Below the pieces are notes generated by a model. That model made no database searches, had not been told where the DNA came from, and worked only from the letters and a program-made list of their open reading frames with translations. This document shows, piece by piece, positions 1 to 7,086 of a DNA stretch of 64,000 nucleotides. Positions within the stretch are counted from its first letter, which is position 1. The number at the start of each line of letters is the position of its first letter. The position numbers and the translations under genes are program-made. The stretch is from Clostridiales bacterium (GTDB lineage Bacteria; Bacillota; Clostridia; Lachnospirales; Lachnospiraceae): assembly GCA_018376135.1 (NCBI GenBank), contig JAHABX010000008.1:1-64000 (forward strand), read 5' to 3'.

Positions 1-98
1 ATATAATAGATATGACCGTCAATCAGCTCTGCTCTGGTTCCTTCTGGCAGTTCATAGATATCTTCAATGGTATAAGTATCACCTTTGAGTAATGGCAT
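1..98 (-). CDS. Uma2-family (DUF820) endonuclease-like protein, N-terminal fragment
   Basis: Only the first 32 codons lie in the window; the gene continues past the left edge. The visible residues contain the Uma2 entry motif (YTIEDIYELPEGTRAELIDG), which opens this PD-(D/E)xK-type fold family. Uma2 proteins are common in mobile elements and their cellular role is largely unknown. The start is the ATG at 96-98, with AAAGGA about 9 bases upstream. It lies 46 bp downstream of the ribbon-helix-helix gene on the same strand, so the two probably share a transcript. The catalytic residues are outside the window, so activity cannot be judged. Confidence 0.65.
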   Translation of the reverse strand, partial: MPLLKGDTYTIEDIYELPEGTRAELIDGHIYY

Positions 99-144
99 GG
101 TAACACGTCCTTTCATGAATATAGTGTTGACAGTGAAGCCGGGC

Positions 145-330
145 TTATTCTTCGATACCCATCCGCATATCAATGGCTTTCTTGATATAGCCATTGACCT
201 TTTCCCCGGCGGCATCCGCAGCGGCTTTGATTTCTTCGTATTTTTCTTTCTGGACATCGAGAGGGATACGCTTTAGGTTTTCTTTAGCATATTTGTATCT
301 GGATTGTTTTTGATTTTCTGTTAATGGCAA
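145..330 (-). CDS. Small ribbon-helix-helix (Arc-like) DNA-binding protein
   Basis: A 61-residue basic protein. A short strand-like stretch (LKRIPLDV) is followed by a helix-turn-helix pattern ending in NGYIKKAIDMRM, the usual layout of Arc/MetJ-type repressors and type II antitoxins. The start is a TTG codon at 328-330, preceded by AGAAAGGA; the ATG inside that Shine-Dalgarno region is followed at once by a stop. It heads a leftward unit with the Uma2-like gene. Its promoter region carries three ACATGTACATGT-type palindromes, a plausible autoregulatory target for a dimeric protein of this fold. Antitoxin function is possible, but no toxin of a known family is visible. Confidence 0.65.
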   Translation of the reverse strand: MPLTENQKQSRYKYAKENLKRIPLDVQKEKYEEIKAAADAAGEKVNGYIKKAIDMRMGIEE

Positions 331-389
331 ATTTTCACATCCTTTCTAAAGGCAGAGGAAAAAAGCGACACCTTTTCTATTATGCTCAT

Positions 390-418
390 ATTATACAGCA
401 AAAGTCTATACATGTACA
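390..418 (-). promoter_or_regulatory. Leftward promoter of the ribbon-helix-helix/Uma2 unit
   Basis: On the minus strand there is a perfect -10 (TATAAT, 390-395) preceded by TGCTG, and a weak -35 (TGTACA, 413-418) at 17 bp. The -35 lies inside the leftmost palindromic box (410-421), so a protein bound there would block RNA polymerase. Confidence 0.5.
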
Positions 419-486
419 TATGCAAAATAAACAAGAATACATGTACATGTTTGTGTGAAGTGTCAATTGTGAACATGTACATGTTC
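410..486. repeat. Three palindromic operator-like boxes ACATGTACATGT
   Basis: The boxes lie at 410-421 (11 of 12 matches), 439-450 (perfect) and 473-484 (perfect, extended to the 16-bp palindrome GAACATGTACATGTTC at 471-486). Spacing is 29 and 34 bp, about three helical turns. The outer boxes overlap the -35 of the leftward promoter and the -10/-35 spacer of the rightward promoter. This is the geometry of a shared operator for divergent transcription. The ribbon-helix-helix protein next door is the obvious candidate ligand, by inference only. Confidence 0.6.
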
Positions 487-495
487 TGCTATAAT
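467..495 (+). promoter_or_regulatory. Rightward promoter of the element's small-gene operon
   Basis: TTGTGA (467-472) and TATAAT (490-495) are separated by exactly 17 bp, and the spacer is almost filled by the perfect palindromic box at 473-484. The transcript would start near 502. The untranslated leader from there to 642 contains a small hairpin (GGTAG/CTACC, about 525-538) and no convincing gene; the rest of the gene-free stretch 331-642 is this divergent control region. Confidence 0.6.
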
Positions 496-642
496 ATAAT
501 CATCAAAGGAAAGCAGACCAGCTGGTAGGGCGAAAACTACCGATACTTCAAGCCATATACCTGTGAGGGGCAGGATGCTCCAATAGACACGAAGATGCCT
601 GAAGGGCTGGGGAACCTTACCAGAAGAAAGGAGATGTATTAT

Positions 643-918
643 ATGACGGAGAGAATGCTTCAGAACAGAATCAGGAAGCTGAAGGAGCTGGAAGAGCAGC
701 AGAAAGAACTGGAAAAGCAGATTGAAGAACTGAAAGCGGAAATTAAAGACGATATGGAGGAAAAAGGTGTGGAGCAGCAGATCGCCGGGGATTACCTTAT
801 CCGGTGGACAATGGTATTTTCCAACAGGTTTGACAGCAAGACATTCCAGAAAGAGCATGAGAGTCTTTACAGCCAGTACCTGAAGCAGACAACAAGCCGC
901 AGGTTCTCAATCGCATAA
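643..918 (+). CDS. Small coiled-coil protein resembling the C-terminal tail of YqaJ-type phage proteins
   Basis: A 91-residue protein starting at the ATG at 643, chosen for the AGAAAGGAG site upstream; a more distal in-frame ATG lacks one. Residues 3-45 form a charged heptad-like coiled coil rich in E, K, Q and L. The C-terminal half (FDSKTFQKEHESLY, then TTSRRFSIA) resembles the tail seen in many YqaJ-related phage and ICE proteins, but the recombinase domain is absent. It is the first gene of the rightward operon inside the mobile element. Function unknown; the family link is from memory of motif shape. Confidence 0.6.
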   Translation: MTERMLQNRIRKLKELEEQQKELEKQIEELKAEIKDDMEEKGVEQQIAGDYLIRWTMVFSNRFDSKTFQKEHESLYSQYLKQTTSRRFSIA

Positions 919-1039
919 AGAAAAAGCCCATACCAGAGCGGCAACTCTGATACAGGCTGTAACCCGAAAACTCAACAAAATCGGGGGATGCAGGAAGTAT
1001 AGCATGCCTGCTGCCCCTGTGTAAAGGAGGACTTTGAAG

Positions 1040-1396
1040 ATGGCAATGGTAATAAAAGGAGTTGCACCGCAGAATGGACAGTGTGACGAAGAAAAAGCGA
1101 GGGAAGTATATATAGATGCTCTTTCAGTAGCAGAGGTGGCGCCGATGCTTGAAGCGGCAAGGCTGCTTAATTATTCAGATTATGACGAATTAAGATTTTG
1201 CTCCAATATGGCGAGAATGTACGGCTGTAAACCGCTTGAGGGAAACAGTGATAACCTTATAAAATTTCTTGTCACATTATACCACTATGGCAAGGTGCAG
1301 GGCATCCGGCATGAGCGGACCAGACGCAAGAAGAAAAGAGACCGTGAACTAATGGAGATAGCGAAAACACTCGAAGGAAATCCTCTTCTTTATTAG
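1040..1396 (+). CDS. Hypothetical protein of the integrative element
   Basis: A 118-residue soluble protein with no recognised domain. It is mixed-charge, with a strongly basic stretch near the C terminus (RHERTRRKKKRDRE) that could bind nucleic acid. The start is the ATG at 1040, about 10 bases after AAAGGAGG; an upstream in-frame TTG sits too close to that site. The 120-bp gap after the preceding gene holds three small hairpins (CAGAG/CTCTG, CCCGA/TCGGG, GCAGG/CCTGC) and no gene. It lies in the same operon as its neighbours, three bases before a tiny overlapping reading frame. Confidence 0.55.
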   Translation: MAMVIKGVAPQNGQCDEEKAREVYIDALSVAEVAPMLEAARLLNYSDYDELRFCSNMARMYGCKPLEGNSDNLIKFLVTLYHYGKVQGIRHERTRRKKKRDRELMEIAKTLEGNPLLY

Positions 1397-1399
1397 GTT

Positions 1400-1480
1400 A
1401 TGAAAATGGCAGCAGAACTTGAAGATAAAAGCGGGATTAAACAGGCGGAAGAGTTTTTGAAAGAGGCAAAGGAGACATGA
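1400..1480 (+). CDS. Possible 26-residue peptide, translationally coupled to the next gene
   Basis: A short frame beginning ATG AAA ATG GCA and ending TGA, where the stop overlaps the next gene's start as ATGA (1477-1480). The peptide is acidic and helical-looking (KQAEEFLKEAKET). It begins three bases after the preceding stop, so translation could reinitiate there. Its own ribosome-binding site is poor, and it may simply be a coupling leader for the 147-residue gene that follows. Confidence 0.35.
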   Translation: MKMAAELEDKSGIKQAEEFLKEAKET

Positions 1481-1920
1481 AGGTTGAGAATATAAAGATT
1501 TACCCTTGTTTTGCAGCCCATCCCCCGAAAGCTGAAAAGATGGAGCAGAAGGAATGGGACTATGCACAGTATGGCTTGGAAAATGCCAATATTGTGCTGG
1601 ATAGCCAGAATTATCTGATTGACGGTTATACATATTATCTCATTGCCAGAAACTATGGGCTTACTTCTGTTCCGATCAGATATAGCAGCAGGCAGATTGT
1701 GAAAGCGTCACACAAGATCGGAGGGAAGCTGTATGCATGGGAATTGCCGGGAATGCTGATTGATAGGGTGTCCTCTGGAGAAAAGCTGATTGTAGAGACT
1801 TCCAGAGGGCTTCGGACGGTCAAAGTGGCAGTGGTGGAAGAATATACTTTTCAGGAGCCGAAACCGTTTAAAATGGTACTCAGAAAGCATAGAACGGGAA
1901 AGAAAAGGGGCGTTGTGTGA
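1477..1920 (+). CDS. Hypothetical protein with a ParB/sulfiredoxin-like N-terminal pattern
   Basis: A 147-residue protein. The segment around residues 37-65 (NYLIDGYTYYLIARNYGL followed by VPIRY) resembles the ParB/Srx nuclease-like motif 'v-D-G-hRy-a-k-l-G-VPv', though the usual His/Arg pair is replaced by tyrosines. The C-terminal third is basic. The start ATG follows AAAGGAG. It sits between a tiny coupled ORF and the integrase. Membership in the ParB-like superfamily is a guess; otherwise an uncharacterised mobile-element protein. Confidence 0.5.
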   Translation: MKVENIKIYPCFAAHPPKAEKMEQKEWDYAQYGLENANIVLDSQNYLIDGYTYYLIARNYGLTSVPIRYSSRQIVKASHKIGGKLYAWELPGMLIDRVSSGEKLIVETSRGLRTVKVAVVEEYTFQEPKPFKMVLRKHRTGKKRGVV

Positions 1921-1980
1921 TAACAATATGGCGGCAGGTGGTGTCCTGCTGCCTATAGCAATATAGAAGGGTGGTGCGTT

Positions 1981-3201
1981 ATGGTTGAAAAGAGGAAAGA
2001 CAGCAGGGGAAGAAATCTCAAAACTGGCGAATATTATGATACAAAGAATAAGCGATACATGTTCCGAAAAATGATTGATGGTGAACGTATTACAATTACC
2101 GCTTCTGATTTGGTGGAATTGCGGAAACAGGAAAATGATTTGCTGTGCAGGATCGACAGGGGAAATAAGCTGAACACCAGAAATGCGAGAATGACATTGA
2201 ACGCCTACTTTGATTTCTGGATGGAAACATTTGCAAAGAGCGGCAGGAAGTCCACAACTTGTATGAATTATAAAGCATATTATAACACCTATATTAAAAA
2301 TACAATTGGAAAAAAGCAGATCGCAAAAGTTACAAAAGCAGATTGTCAAAGAATTATAAATGAAATGGTTCGGGACGGTAAAAAGCATTCTACTATGTCT
2401 AATCTGAAAAGCTGCCTGAATATTGTTTTTGAATGTGCTTTGGATGATGATATTATCCTGAAGAACCCGGCAAAGAACTTACAAGTGCCGCAGACTCAGA
2501 GCAAGAAGCGGACTGCCATAGAACAGAAGCAGATTGAATTGTTTATGGGTTATGTAAAGAACAGTGATCGATATTCATATAGTTATCCGGCGTTTGTTGT
2601 TTTATTTAATCTGGGCTTGAGAATCGGAGAAATGGCAGCGTTGACCTGGGATGATGTGAATTTTGAAGAAAATATCATAACTATCAATAAAACGGTAAAT
2701 CGGTACAGAAAAGCTGATTACGGCTTTACTATGGCAGTGGCTTCTCCCAAAAGTAAAACATCTATCCGTAACGTTATAATGAATAGTGTAGTGAGGAAAA
2801 CGCTCCTGAAGCTGAAAATGCAAAGTGTTCATCTCGCTGCAAAATTGCCTTATGTGGATGATTCCGGGAATATTCGGGGGTATGTATCCGGCTTCCTGTT
2901 TGTGAATAAATCCGGTAATGTGTGGAATGAGCCAGGATTTCGGGAACTGATAAAAAGAATTGTGGATCGGCACAATAAAGATGCAGAAAGAAACCATACA
3001 GAAATGATTGAGAATTTTTGTCCGCACATGGTTCGGCATACATATACAAGTCTTGCTTATTCTGCCGGCGCCGATGTGAAGATCGTGAGTCAGAACCTTG
3101 GACACGCTTCTACCTCTGTGACACTGGACACATATACACATCTTACAGAGGATAAGAGGAAGGAACAGGAAACAGTGGCGCAGACGATCAGAATATCATA
3201 A
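1981..3201 (+). CDS. int: Tyrosine recombinase (Tn916-type integrase)
   Basis: A 406-residue site-specific recombinase that would catalyse integration and, with an excisionase, excision of the element. The N terminus (RDSRGRNLKTGEYY) matches the Tn916 Int arm-binding domain; a SAM-like core-binding domain spans roughly residues 75-165 and the catalytic domain about 190-395. The catalytic residues are present: Arg214 (LGLRIGE), His349 and Arg352 (HMVRH), His375 (LGHAS) and nucleophile Tyr385 (TYTHL). The start ATG follows GAAGGGTGG. No excisionase gene lies just upstream. Its end faces the promoter of the ffh operon, so the right attachment site should lie between 3202 and about 3350. Confidence 0.95.
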   Translation: MVEKRKDSRGRNLKTGEYYDTKNKRYMFRKMIDGERITITASDLVELRKQENDLLCRIDRGNKLNTRNARMTLNAYFDFWMETFAKSGRKSTTCMNYKAYYNTYIKNTIGKKQIAKVTKADCQRIINEMVRDGKKHSTMSNLKSCLNIVFECALDDDIILKNPAKNLQVPQTQSKKRTAIEQKQIELFMGYVKNSDRYSYSYPAFVVLFNLGLRIGEMAALTWDDVNFEENIITINKTVNRYRKADYGFTMAVASPKSKTSIRNVIMNSVVRKTLLKLKMQSVHLAAKLPYVDDSGNIRGYVSGFLFVNKSGNVWNEPGFRELIKRIVDRHNKDAERNHTEMIENFCPHMVRHTYTSLAYSAGADVKIVSQNLGHASTSVTLDTYTHLTEDKRKEQETVAQTIRIS

Positions 3202-3204
3202 TGG

Positions 3205-3227
3205 CTGTGACAATTCTGTGACAAATT
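3205..3227. repeat. Tandem direct repeat just after the integrase stop
   Basis: CTGTGACAATT (3205-3215) is followed directly by CTGTGACAAATT (3216-3227). Tandem short repeats close to the int-proximal end are typical of integrase arm-binding sites near an attachment site. The core att sequence cannot be identified because the other element end is outside the window. Confidence 0.4.
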
Positions 3228-3349
3228 CGAGGAAAAAGACGGAAAAAGATAAACAAAGAGGGAGACAGCCTAAAAGCCATATCCCTTGAAAAACACAGTG
3301 ATAAAACAAGATAAATAAACACAAACATAAGTTCGTAAAGAAAAAACAC

Positions 3350-3378
3350 TTGACACCCGTTTCCTTTTCGTGTAAGAT
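3350..3378 (+). promoter_or_regulatory. Promoter of the ylxM-ffh operon
   Basis: A perfect -35 (TTGACA, 3350-3355) and -10 TAAGAT (3373-3378) with 17-bp spacing. The element's presumed end lies directly upstream, so the host promoter core seems intact after integration. The stretch 3228-3349 is A-rich and shows no gene. Confidence 0.75.
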
Positions 3379-3394
3379 AACCAAGGTGATAGCG

Positions 3395-3730
3395 ATGGAA
3401 AAGATTCTGGAGCAGGCGCTTTTGTATGATTTTTACGGCGAGCTGCTGACAGCGCATCAGAAGCAGGTCTATGAAGACGTGGTTCTGAATGATTATTCGT
3501 TAAGTGAGGTTGCGGATTCTCTGGGAATCAGCCGGCAGGGTGTGCATGATATGATCAAGCGGTGCAACAGGCTGCTGGCAGGCTATGAGGAGAAGCTGCA
3601 TCTGGTGGAAAAGTTTGTAAGCCTCAGAGAGCAGGTCGGACAGATTCACAGACTTGCAAAGGACCAGGAGGAGAACCCGGTCATGAATGAGATAGAGAAG
3701 ATTTCCATTGAAATCCTGGAGGAGCTATAG
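3395..3730 (+). CDS. ylxM: YlxM, putative signal recognition particle-associated HTH protein
   Basis: A 111-residue protein of the YlxM/p13 family. A helix-turn-helix resembling sigma region 4 lies near residues 25-60 (YSLSEVADSLGISRQGVHDM), followed by a helical C-terminal half. Members are always linked to ffh and are thought to modulate SRP; in streptococci YlxM binds SRP components. The start is the ATG at 3395 with AGGTGAT upstream; an earlier GTG-type extension would run into the promoter. The stop codon directly abuts the ffh start codon, so translation is probably coupled. Confidence 0.9.
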   Translation: MEKILEQALLYDFYGELLTAHQKQVYEDVVLNDYSLSEVADSLGISRQGVHDMIKRCNRLLAGYEEKLHLVEKFVSLREQVGQIHRLAKDQEENPVMNEIEKISIEILEEL

Positions 3731-5086
3731 ATGGCATTTGACAGTTTATCAGAAAAATTGCAGAATGTATTTAAAAATCTGCGCAGCAAAGGCAGACTGA
3801 CGGAAGCAGACGTAAAGACCGCTCTGAAGGAAGTAAAACTGGCACTTCTGGAAGCGGACGTCAGCTTTAAGGTGGTCAAGCAGTTTATCAAGGCGGTGGA
3901 GGCAAGAGCAGTCGGTACGGATGTACTGGAGAGTCTGACACCGGGGCAGACCGTGATCAAGATTGTTAACGAAGAGATGGTCAGCCTGATGGGCAGTGAG
4001 ACAACGGAGATCAGGCTGAAGCCTTCCAATGAGATCACGATCATTATGATGACCGGTCTTCAGGGTGCAGGTAAGACGACGACGGCAGCGAAGCTGGCGG
4101 GAAAGTTCAAGGCAAAGGGCAGAAAGGTTCTTCTGACCGCCTGTGACGTATACCGCCCGGCGGCGATCAAGCAGCTCCAGGTCAACGGCGAGAAGCAGGG
4201 CGTGGAGGTTTTCTCCATGGGAGACCAGCACAAGCCGGTGAATATCGCGAAGGCATCCGTGGAGCATGCAAAGTCCCACGGCATGAGTGTGGTCATCCTC
4301 GATACGGCAGGTCGTCTGCATATCGATGAAGATATGATGAATGAGCTCATTGAGATCAAGGAAAATCTTGATGTGAGCCACAGTATTCTGGTGGTCGATT
4401 CCATGACCGGACAGGATGCGGTCAATGTGGCATCCACGTTTTCGGAAAAGGTCGGTATCGACGGCGTGATCCTGACAAAGCTGGACGGTGACACCAGAGG
4501 CGGTGCGGCACTTTCCATCCGTGCAGTGACCGGCAAGCCGATCCTGTATGTGGGTATGGGCGAGAAGCTGTCCGATCTGGAACAGTTCTATCCGGACCGT
4601 ATGGCATCGCGGATCCTGGGCATGGGCGATATCCTGACCATGATCGAGAAGGCGCAGGAGAACATTGACGAAGAAAAGTCCAGACAGATGGTCCAGAAGA
4701 TGAAGAAGAACAAGTTCGACTTCGAGGATTATCTGGAAAGCATGAACCAGATGAAGAAGATGGGCGGTATCGGAGCACTGCTTGGCATGATGCCCGGAAT
4801 GGGCGGCGCACAGATGAAGCAGATCGAGGATGCCGTGGATGAGAAGAAGATGGCGCGTATCGAAGCGATCATCCTCTCCATGACGAAAAAGGAACGTCAG
4901 AATCCCGAGATACTGAATCCTTCCAGAAAGCACAGGATCGCCAGAGGCGCAGGTGTGGATATCAGTGAGGTGAACCGTCTGGTGAAGCAGTTCGAGCAGA
5001 GCAAAAAGATGATGAAGCAGATGCCGGGACTGATGGGCAAAGGTAAATTCGGTAAAAAGGGAATGTTCGGCAAGATGCCGTTTTAG
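3731..5086 (+). CDS. ffh: Signal recognition particle GTPase Ffh (SRP54)
   Basis: A 451-residue protein that binds signal sequences and SRP RNA and delivers ribosome-nascent chain complexes to FtsY at the membrane. Domains in order: N (1-90), G (about 95-295) with GLQGAGKTT, DTAGR and TKLDGD, and a methionine-rich M domain from about 325 ending in KMMKQMPGLMGKGKFGKKGM. Full length for the family. GGAGGAGC precedes the start, which directly follows ylxM. Before rpsP, ATTCTGT (5088-5094) and ACAGAAT (5114-5120) could form a weak hairpin that may tune read-through. Confidence 0.97.
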   Translation: MAFDSLSEKLQNVFKNLRSKGRLTEADVKTALKEVKLALLEADVSFKVVKQFIKAVEARAVGTDVLESLTPGQTVIKIVNEEMVSLMGSETTEIRLKPSNEITIIMMTGLQGAGKTTTAAKLAGKFKAKGRKVLLTACDVYRPAAIKQLQVNGEKQGVEVFSMGDQHKPVNIAKASVEHAKSHGMSVVILDTAGRLHIDEDMMNELIEIKENLDVSHSILVVDSMTGQDAVNVASTFSEKVGIDGVILTKLDGDTRGGAALSIRAVTGKPILYVGMGEKLSDLEQFYPDRMASRILGMGDILTMIEKAQENIDEEKSRQMVQKMKKNKFDFEDYLESMNQMKKMGGIGALLGMMPGMGGAQMKQIEDAVDEKKMARIEAIILSMTKKERQNPEILNPSRKHRIARGAGVDISEVNRLVKQFEQSKKMMKQMPGLMGKGKFGKKGMFGKMPF

Positions 5087-5147
5087 CATTCTGTTTACAC
5101 ATAAAATAACTATACAGAATCAATTATATTTACGGAGGTAAGAAACT

Positions 5148-5393
5148 ATGGCAGTAAAAATCAGATTAAGAAGAATGGGTCAGAAGAAAGCTCCTTTCTA
5201 TAGAGTAATCGTGGCTGATTCCAGATCCCCGCGTGACGGAAGATTCATCGAAGAGATCGGAACCTATGATCCGAACAACGATCCGAGCACTTTCAACATC
5301 GATGAGGAAGCAGCTAAGAAGTGGCTTGCAAACGGAGCTCAGCCGACTGAGATGGTAGGCAAGCTGTTCAAGATCGCAGGAATCACCAAATAA
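5148..5393 (+). CDS. rpsP: 30S ribosomal protein S16
   Basis: An 81-residue S16, a component of the 30S body that helps organise 16S rRNA folding. The typical N terminus (VKIRLRRMGQKKAPFYRVIV) and the RDGRFIEEIGTYDP segment are present. A near-ideal GGAGG site lies 9 bases before the start. The gene sits in the classical ffh-rpsP-khpA-rimM-trmD-rplS cluster. A compact hairpin (5395-5410, CTTCCC/GGGAAG with a CTTC loop) overlaps the region just after its stop. Confidence 0.97.
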   Translation: MAVKIRLRRMGQKKAPFYRVIVADSRSPRDGRFIEEIGTYDPNNDPSTFNIDEEAAKKWLANGAQPTEMVGKLFKIAGITK

Positions 5394-5431
5394 GCTTCCC
5401 CTTCGGGAAGAGCCCCCTTGGAGGTGGAATG

Positions 5432-5662
5432 ATGAAAGAGTTAGTAGAGGTGATTGCAAAATCACTGGTTGATCATCCGGACGAAGTGGTTGTTACAGAA
5501 ACGGAAAAGGACAATGCAACGATTGTTGAGCTTCGTGTGTCACCAACAGACATGGGGAAAGTAATCGGCAAACAGGGCCGTATTGCCAAAGCCATCCGTT
5601 CGCTTGTAAAAGCAGCGGCGTCAAAGGATGAGAAGAAGGTTGTTGTAGAGATATTACAGTAA
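5432..5662 (+). CDS. khpA: KH-domain RNA-binding protein KhpA
   Basis: A 76-residue single KH domain. The signature loop lies in VIGKQGRIAKAIRSLVKAA (GxxG = GKQG). In Firmicutes KhpA pairs with KhpB/Jag to bind RNA and influence cell elongation and division. There are two adjacent ATG codons (5429 and 5432); the second gives better spacing from GGAGGTGG, so it is chosen. The position between rpsP and rimM is the standard one. Confidence 0.95.
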   Translation: MKELVEVIAKSLVDHPDEVVVTETEKDNATIVELRVSPTDMGKVIGKQGRIAKAIRSLVKAAASKDEKKVVVEILQ

Positions 5663-5669
5663 CGACGGT

Positions 5670-5708
5670 GGGCGCCGTCATGCAAAAGTGCATGGCGGCG
5701 TCCTTTTT
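5670..5708 (+). terminator. Intrinsic terminator after khpA
   Basis: A 14-bp stem (GGGCGCCGTCATGC with GCATGGCGGCGTCC, two G-U pairs) and a short AAAAGT loop are followed by TTTTT. It lies between khpA and rimM, so it may attenuate rather than end the operon. Confidence 0.75.
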
Positions 5709-5757
5709 AAAATAAAGCTGTCAGCGGTTTTGGCACAGGAGCATGGAGGGACATGAT

Positions 5758-6267
5758 ATGGAAGAATTTTTAAGAGTTGGGGTGATCTCCTCCACTCACG
5801 GCGTGCGGGGAGAGGTCAAGGTATTTCCTACGACGGATGATCCGGCACGTTTTAAGAAGCTTGAGAAGGTGATCCTGGATATGAAGGGAGAGCAAAAGGA
5901 GCTGAAGATCCAGGGCGTCAAGTTCTTCAAGAACCAGGTGATCCTGAAATTTAAGGGTTACGACAATATCAATGATATTGAAAAATATAAAGGAATGGAC
6001 CTTCTGGTGTCCAGAGAGGACGCAGTGCCTCTGGAAGAGAATGAAAACTTTATTGCGGATCTGATCGACATGGAAGTGGTGACCGATGAGGAAGAGCTTC
6101 TGGGTATCCTGGTGGATGTGCTGGAGACCGGGGCAAACGATGTGTATGTGATAGAGACTCCTGAGGGAAAGGAAGTCCTGCTCCCGGCGATCCGTGACTG
6201 TATTCTGGAAGTTAATGTGGAAGAGAAGCGCATGCGGGTGCATGTGCTGGAAGGGTTGCTGGACTGA
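5758..6267 (+). CDS. rimM: Ribosome maturation factor RimM
   Basis: A 169-residue protein that assists 30S head assembly by binding S19. The N-terminal RimM barrel carries RVGVISSTHGVRGEVKVFP; the C-terminal PRC-barrel ends with VLLPAIRDCILEVNVEEKRM. The ATG at 5758 is chosen because GGAGGG lies 7 bases upstream; the earlier ATG at 5743 is too close to its own GGAG. Its stop overlaps the trmD start by one base (TGATG), indicating coupled translation. Confidence 0.95.
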   Translation: MEEFLRVGVISSTHGVRGEVKVFPTTDDPARFKKLEKVILDMKGEQKELKIQGVKFFKNQVILKFKGYDNINDIEKYKGMDLLVSREDAVPLEENENFIADLIDMEVVTDEEELLGILVDVLETGANDVYVIETPEGKEVLLPAIRDCILEVNVEEKRMRVHVLEGLLD

Positions 6268-6998
6268 TGAATTTTCATGTATTAACATTGTTTCCGGATA
6301 TGATCCGGGACGGATTTCAGACGAGTATAACAGGAAGAGCCATGGAGAAGGGACTTCTGACCATGGAAGCAGTCAATATCCGGGATTTTTCCGTTAATAA
6401 ACATAACCGGGTGGATGATTATCCCTACGGCGGCGGAGCCGGTATGGTCATGCAGGCAGAGCCCGTGTGCCTTGCCTATGAATCCGTGGCAGAAAGGCTT
6501 CCGAAGAAGCCGAGAGTGCTCTATATGAGTCCTCAGGGCAGAGTGTTCAATCAGAGGATGGCGGAAGAACTGGCAAAGGAAGAGGAGCTTGTATTTCTGT
6601 GCGGGCATTATGAGGGGATTGACGAGCGGGTGCTGGAGGAGATCGTAACGGACGAGGTGTCCATCGGAGACTATGTGCTGACCGGAGGAGAGCTTCCGGC
6701 GCTGGTCATTATGGATGCCATATCCCGTCTGCTGGACGGAGTGCTTCATAATGAGGACTCGGCAGAATTTGATTCCTTTCATGACAATCTGCTGGAATAT
6801 CCCCAGTACAGCCGTCCGGAGGAATGGAGAGGAAAAAAGGTGCCGCCGATCCTGCTGTCAGGACATCACGTGAATGTGGAGAAGTGGAGAAGAGAGCAGT
6901 CTCTGATCCGTACCAGGGAGCGCAGACCGGATCTTCTGGAGCAGGCAGAGCTTACAAAAGAAGATAAAAAATTCCTTGCAAAGCTGGAAGAACTATGA
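6267..6998 (+). CDS. trmD: tRNA (guanine-N1-)-methyltransferase TrmD
   Basis: A 243-residue SPOUT methyltransferase that makes m1G37 in tRNAs, preventing +1 frameshifting. Motifs visible are DDYPYGGGAGMVMQ (residues about 50-63), FLCGHYEGIDERV and SIGDYVLTGGELPALV, which form the trefoil knot and SAM site. Length is normal. Translation is coupled to rimM by overlap, and the gene is followed by the rplS leader. Confidence 0.97.
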   Translation: MNFHVLTLFPDMIRDGFQTSITGRAMEKGLLTMEAVNIRDFSVNKHNRVDDYPYGGGAGMVMQAEPVCLAYESVAERLPKKPRVLYMSPQGRVFNQRMAEELAKEEELVFLCGHYEGIDERVLEEIVTDEVSIGDYVLTGGELPALVIMDAISRLLDGVLHNEDSAEFDSFHDNLLEYPQYSRPEEWRGKKVPPILLSGHHVNVEKWRREQSLIRTRERRPDLLEQAELTKEDKKFLAKLEEL

Positions 6999-7086
6999 TA
7001 AAATGATATCCGTTGTGAGAAAAGAAGAGATGGTCCTCTGCTACGGTAAGCGTATTAAGAACATCCAATGATGAAGGAGGAACACA
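6999..7086 (+). promoter_or_regulatory. Leader region of rplS, possible L19 autoregulatory leader
   Basis: An 88-bp spacer with two small hairpins (AGAG/CTCT near 7026-7040; TACG/CGTA near 7042-7054). The 13-mer TATTAAGAACATC occurs at 7053-7065 and again inside the start of rplS at 7098-7110. Firmicutes often have an L19-binding leader here, but the match to that family was not tested. Confidence 0.3.

Noticed and set aside
3749..5089. 446-codon open frame antisense to ffh
   Set aside because: It mirrors ffh codon structure, shows no ribosome-binding site and gives a low-complexity His/Leu-rich product; ffh is certain.
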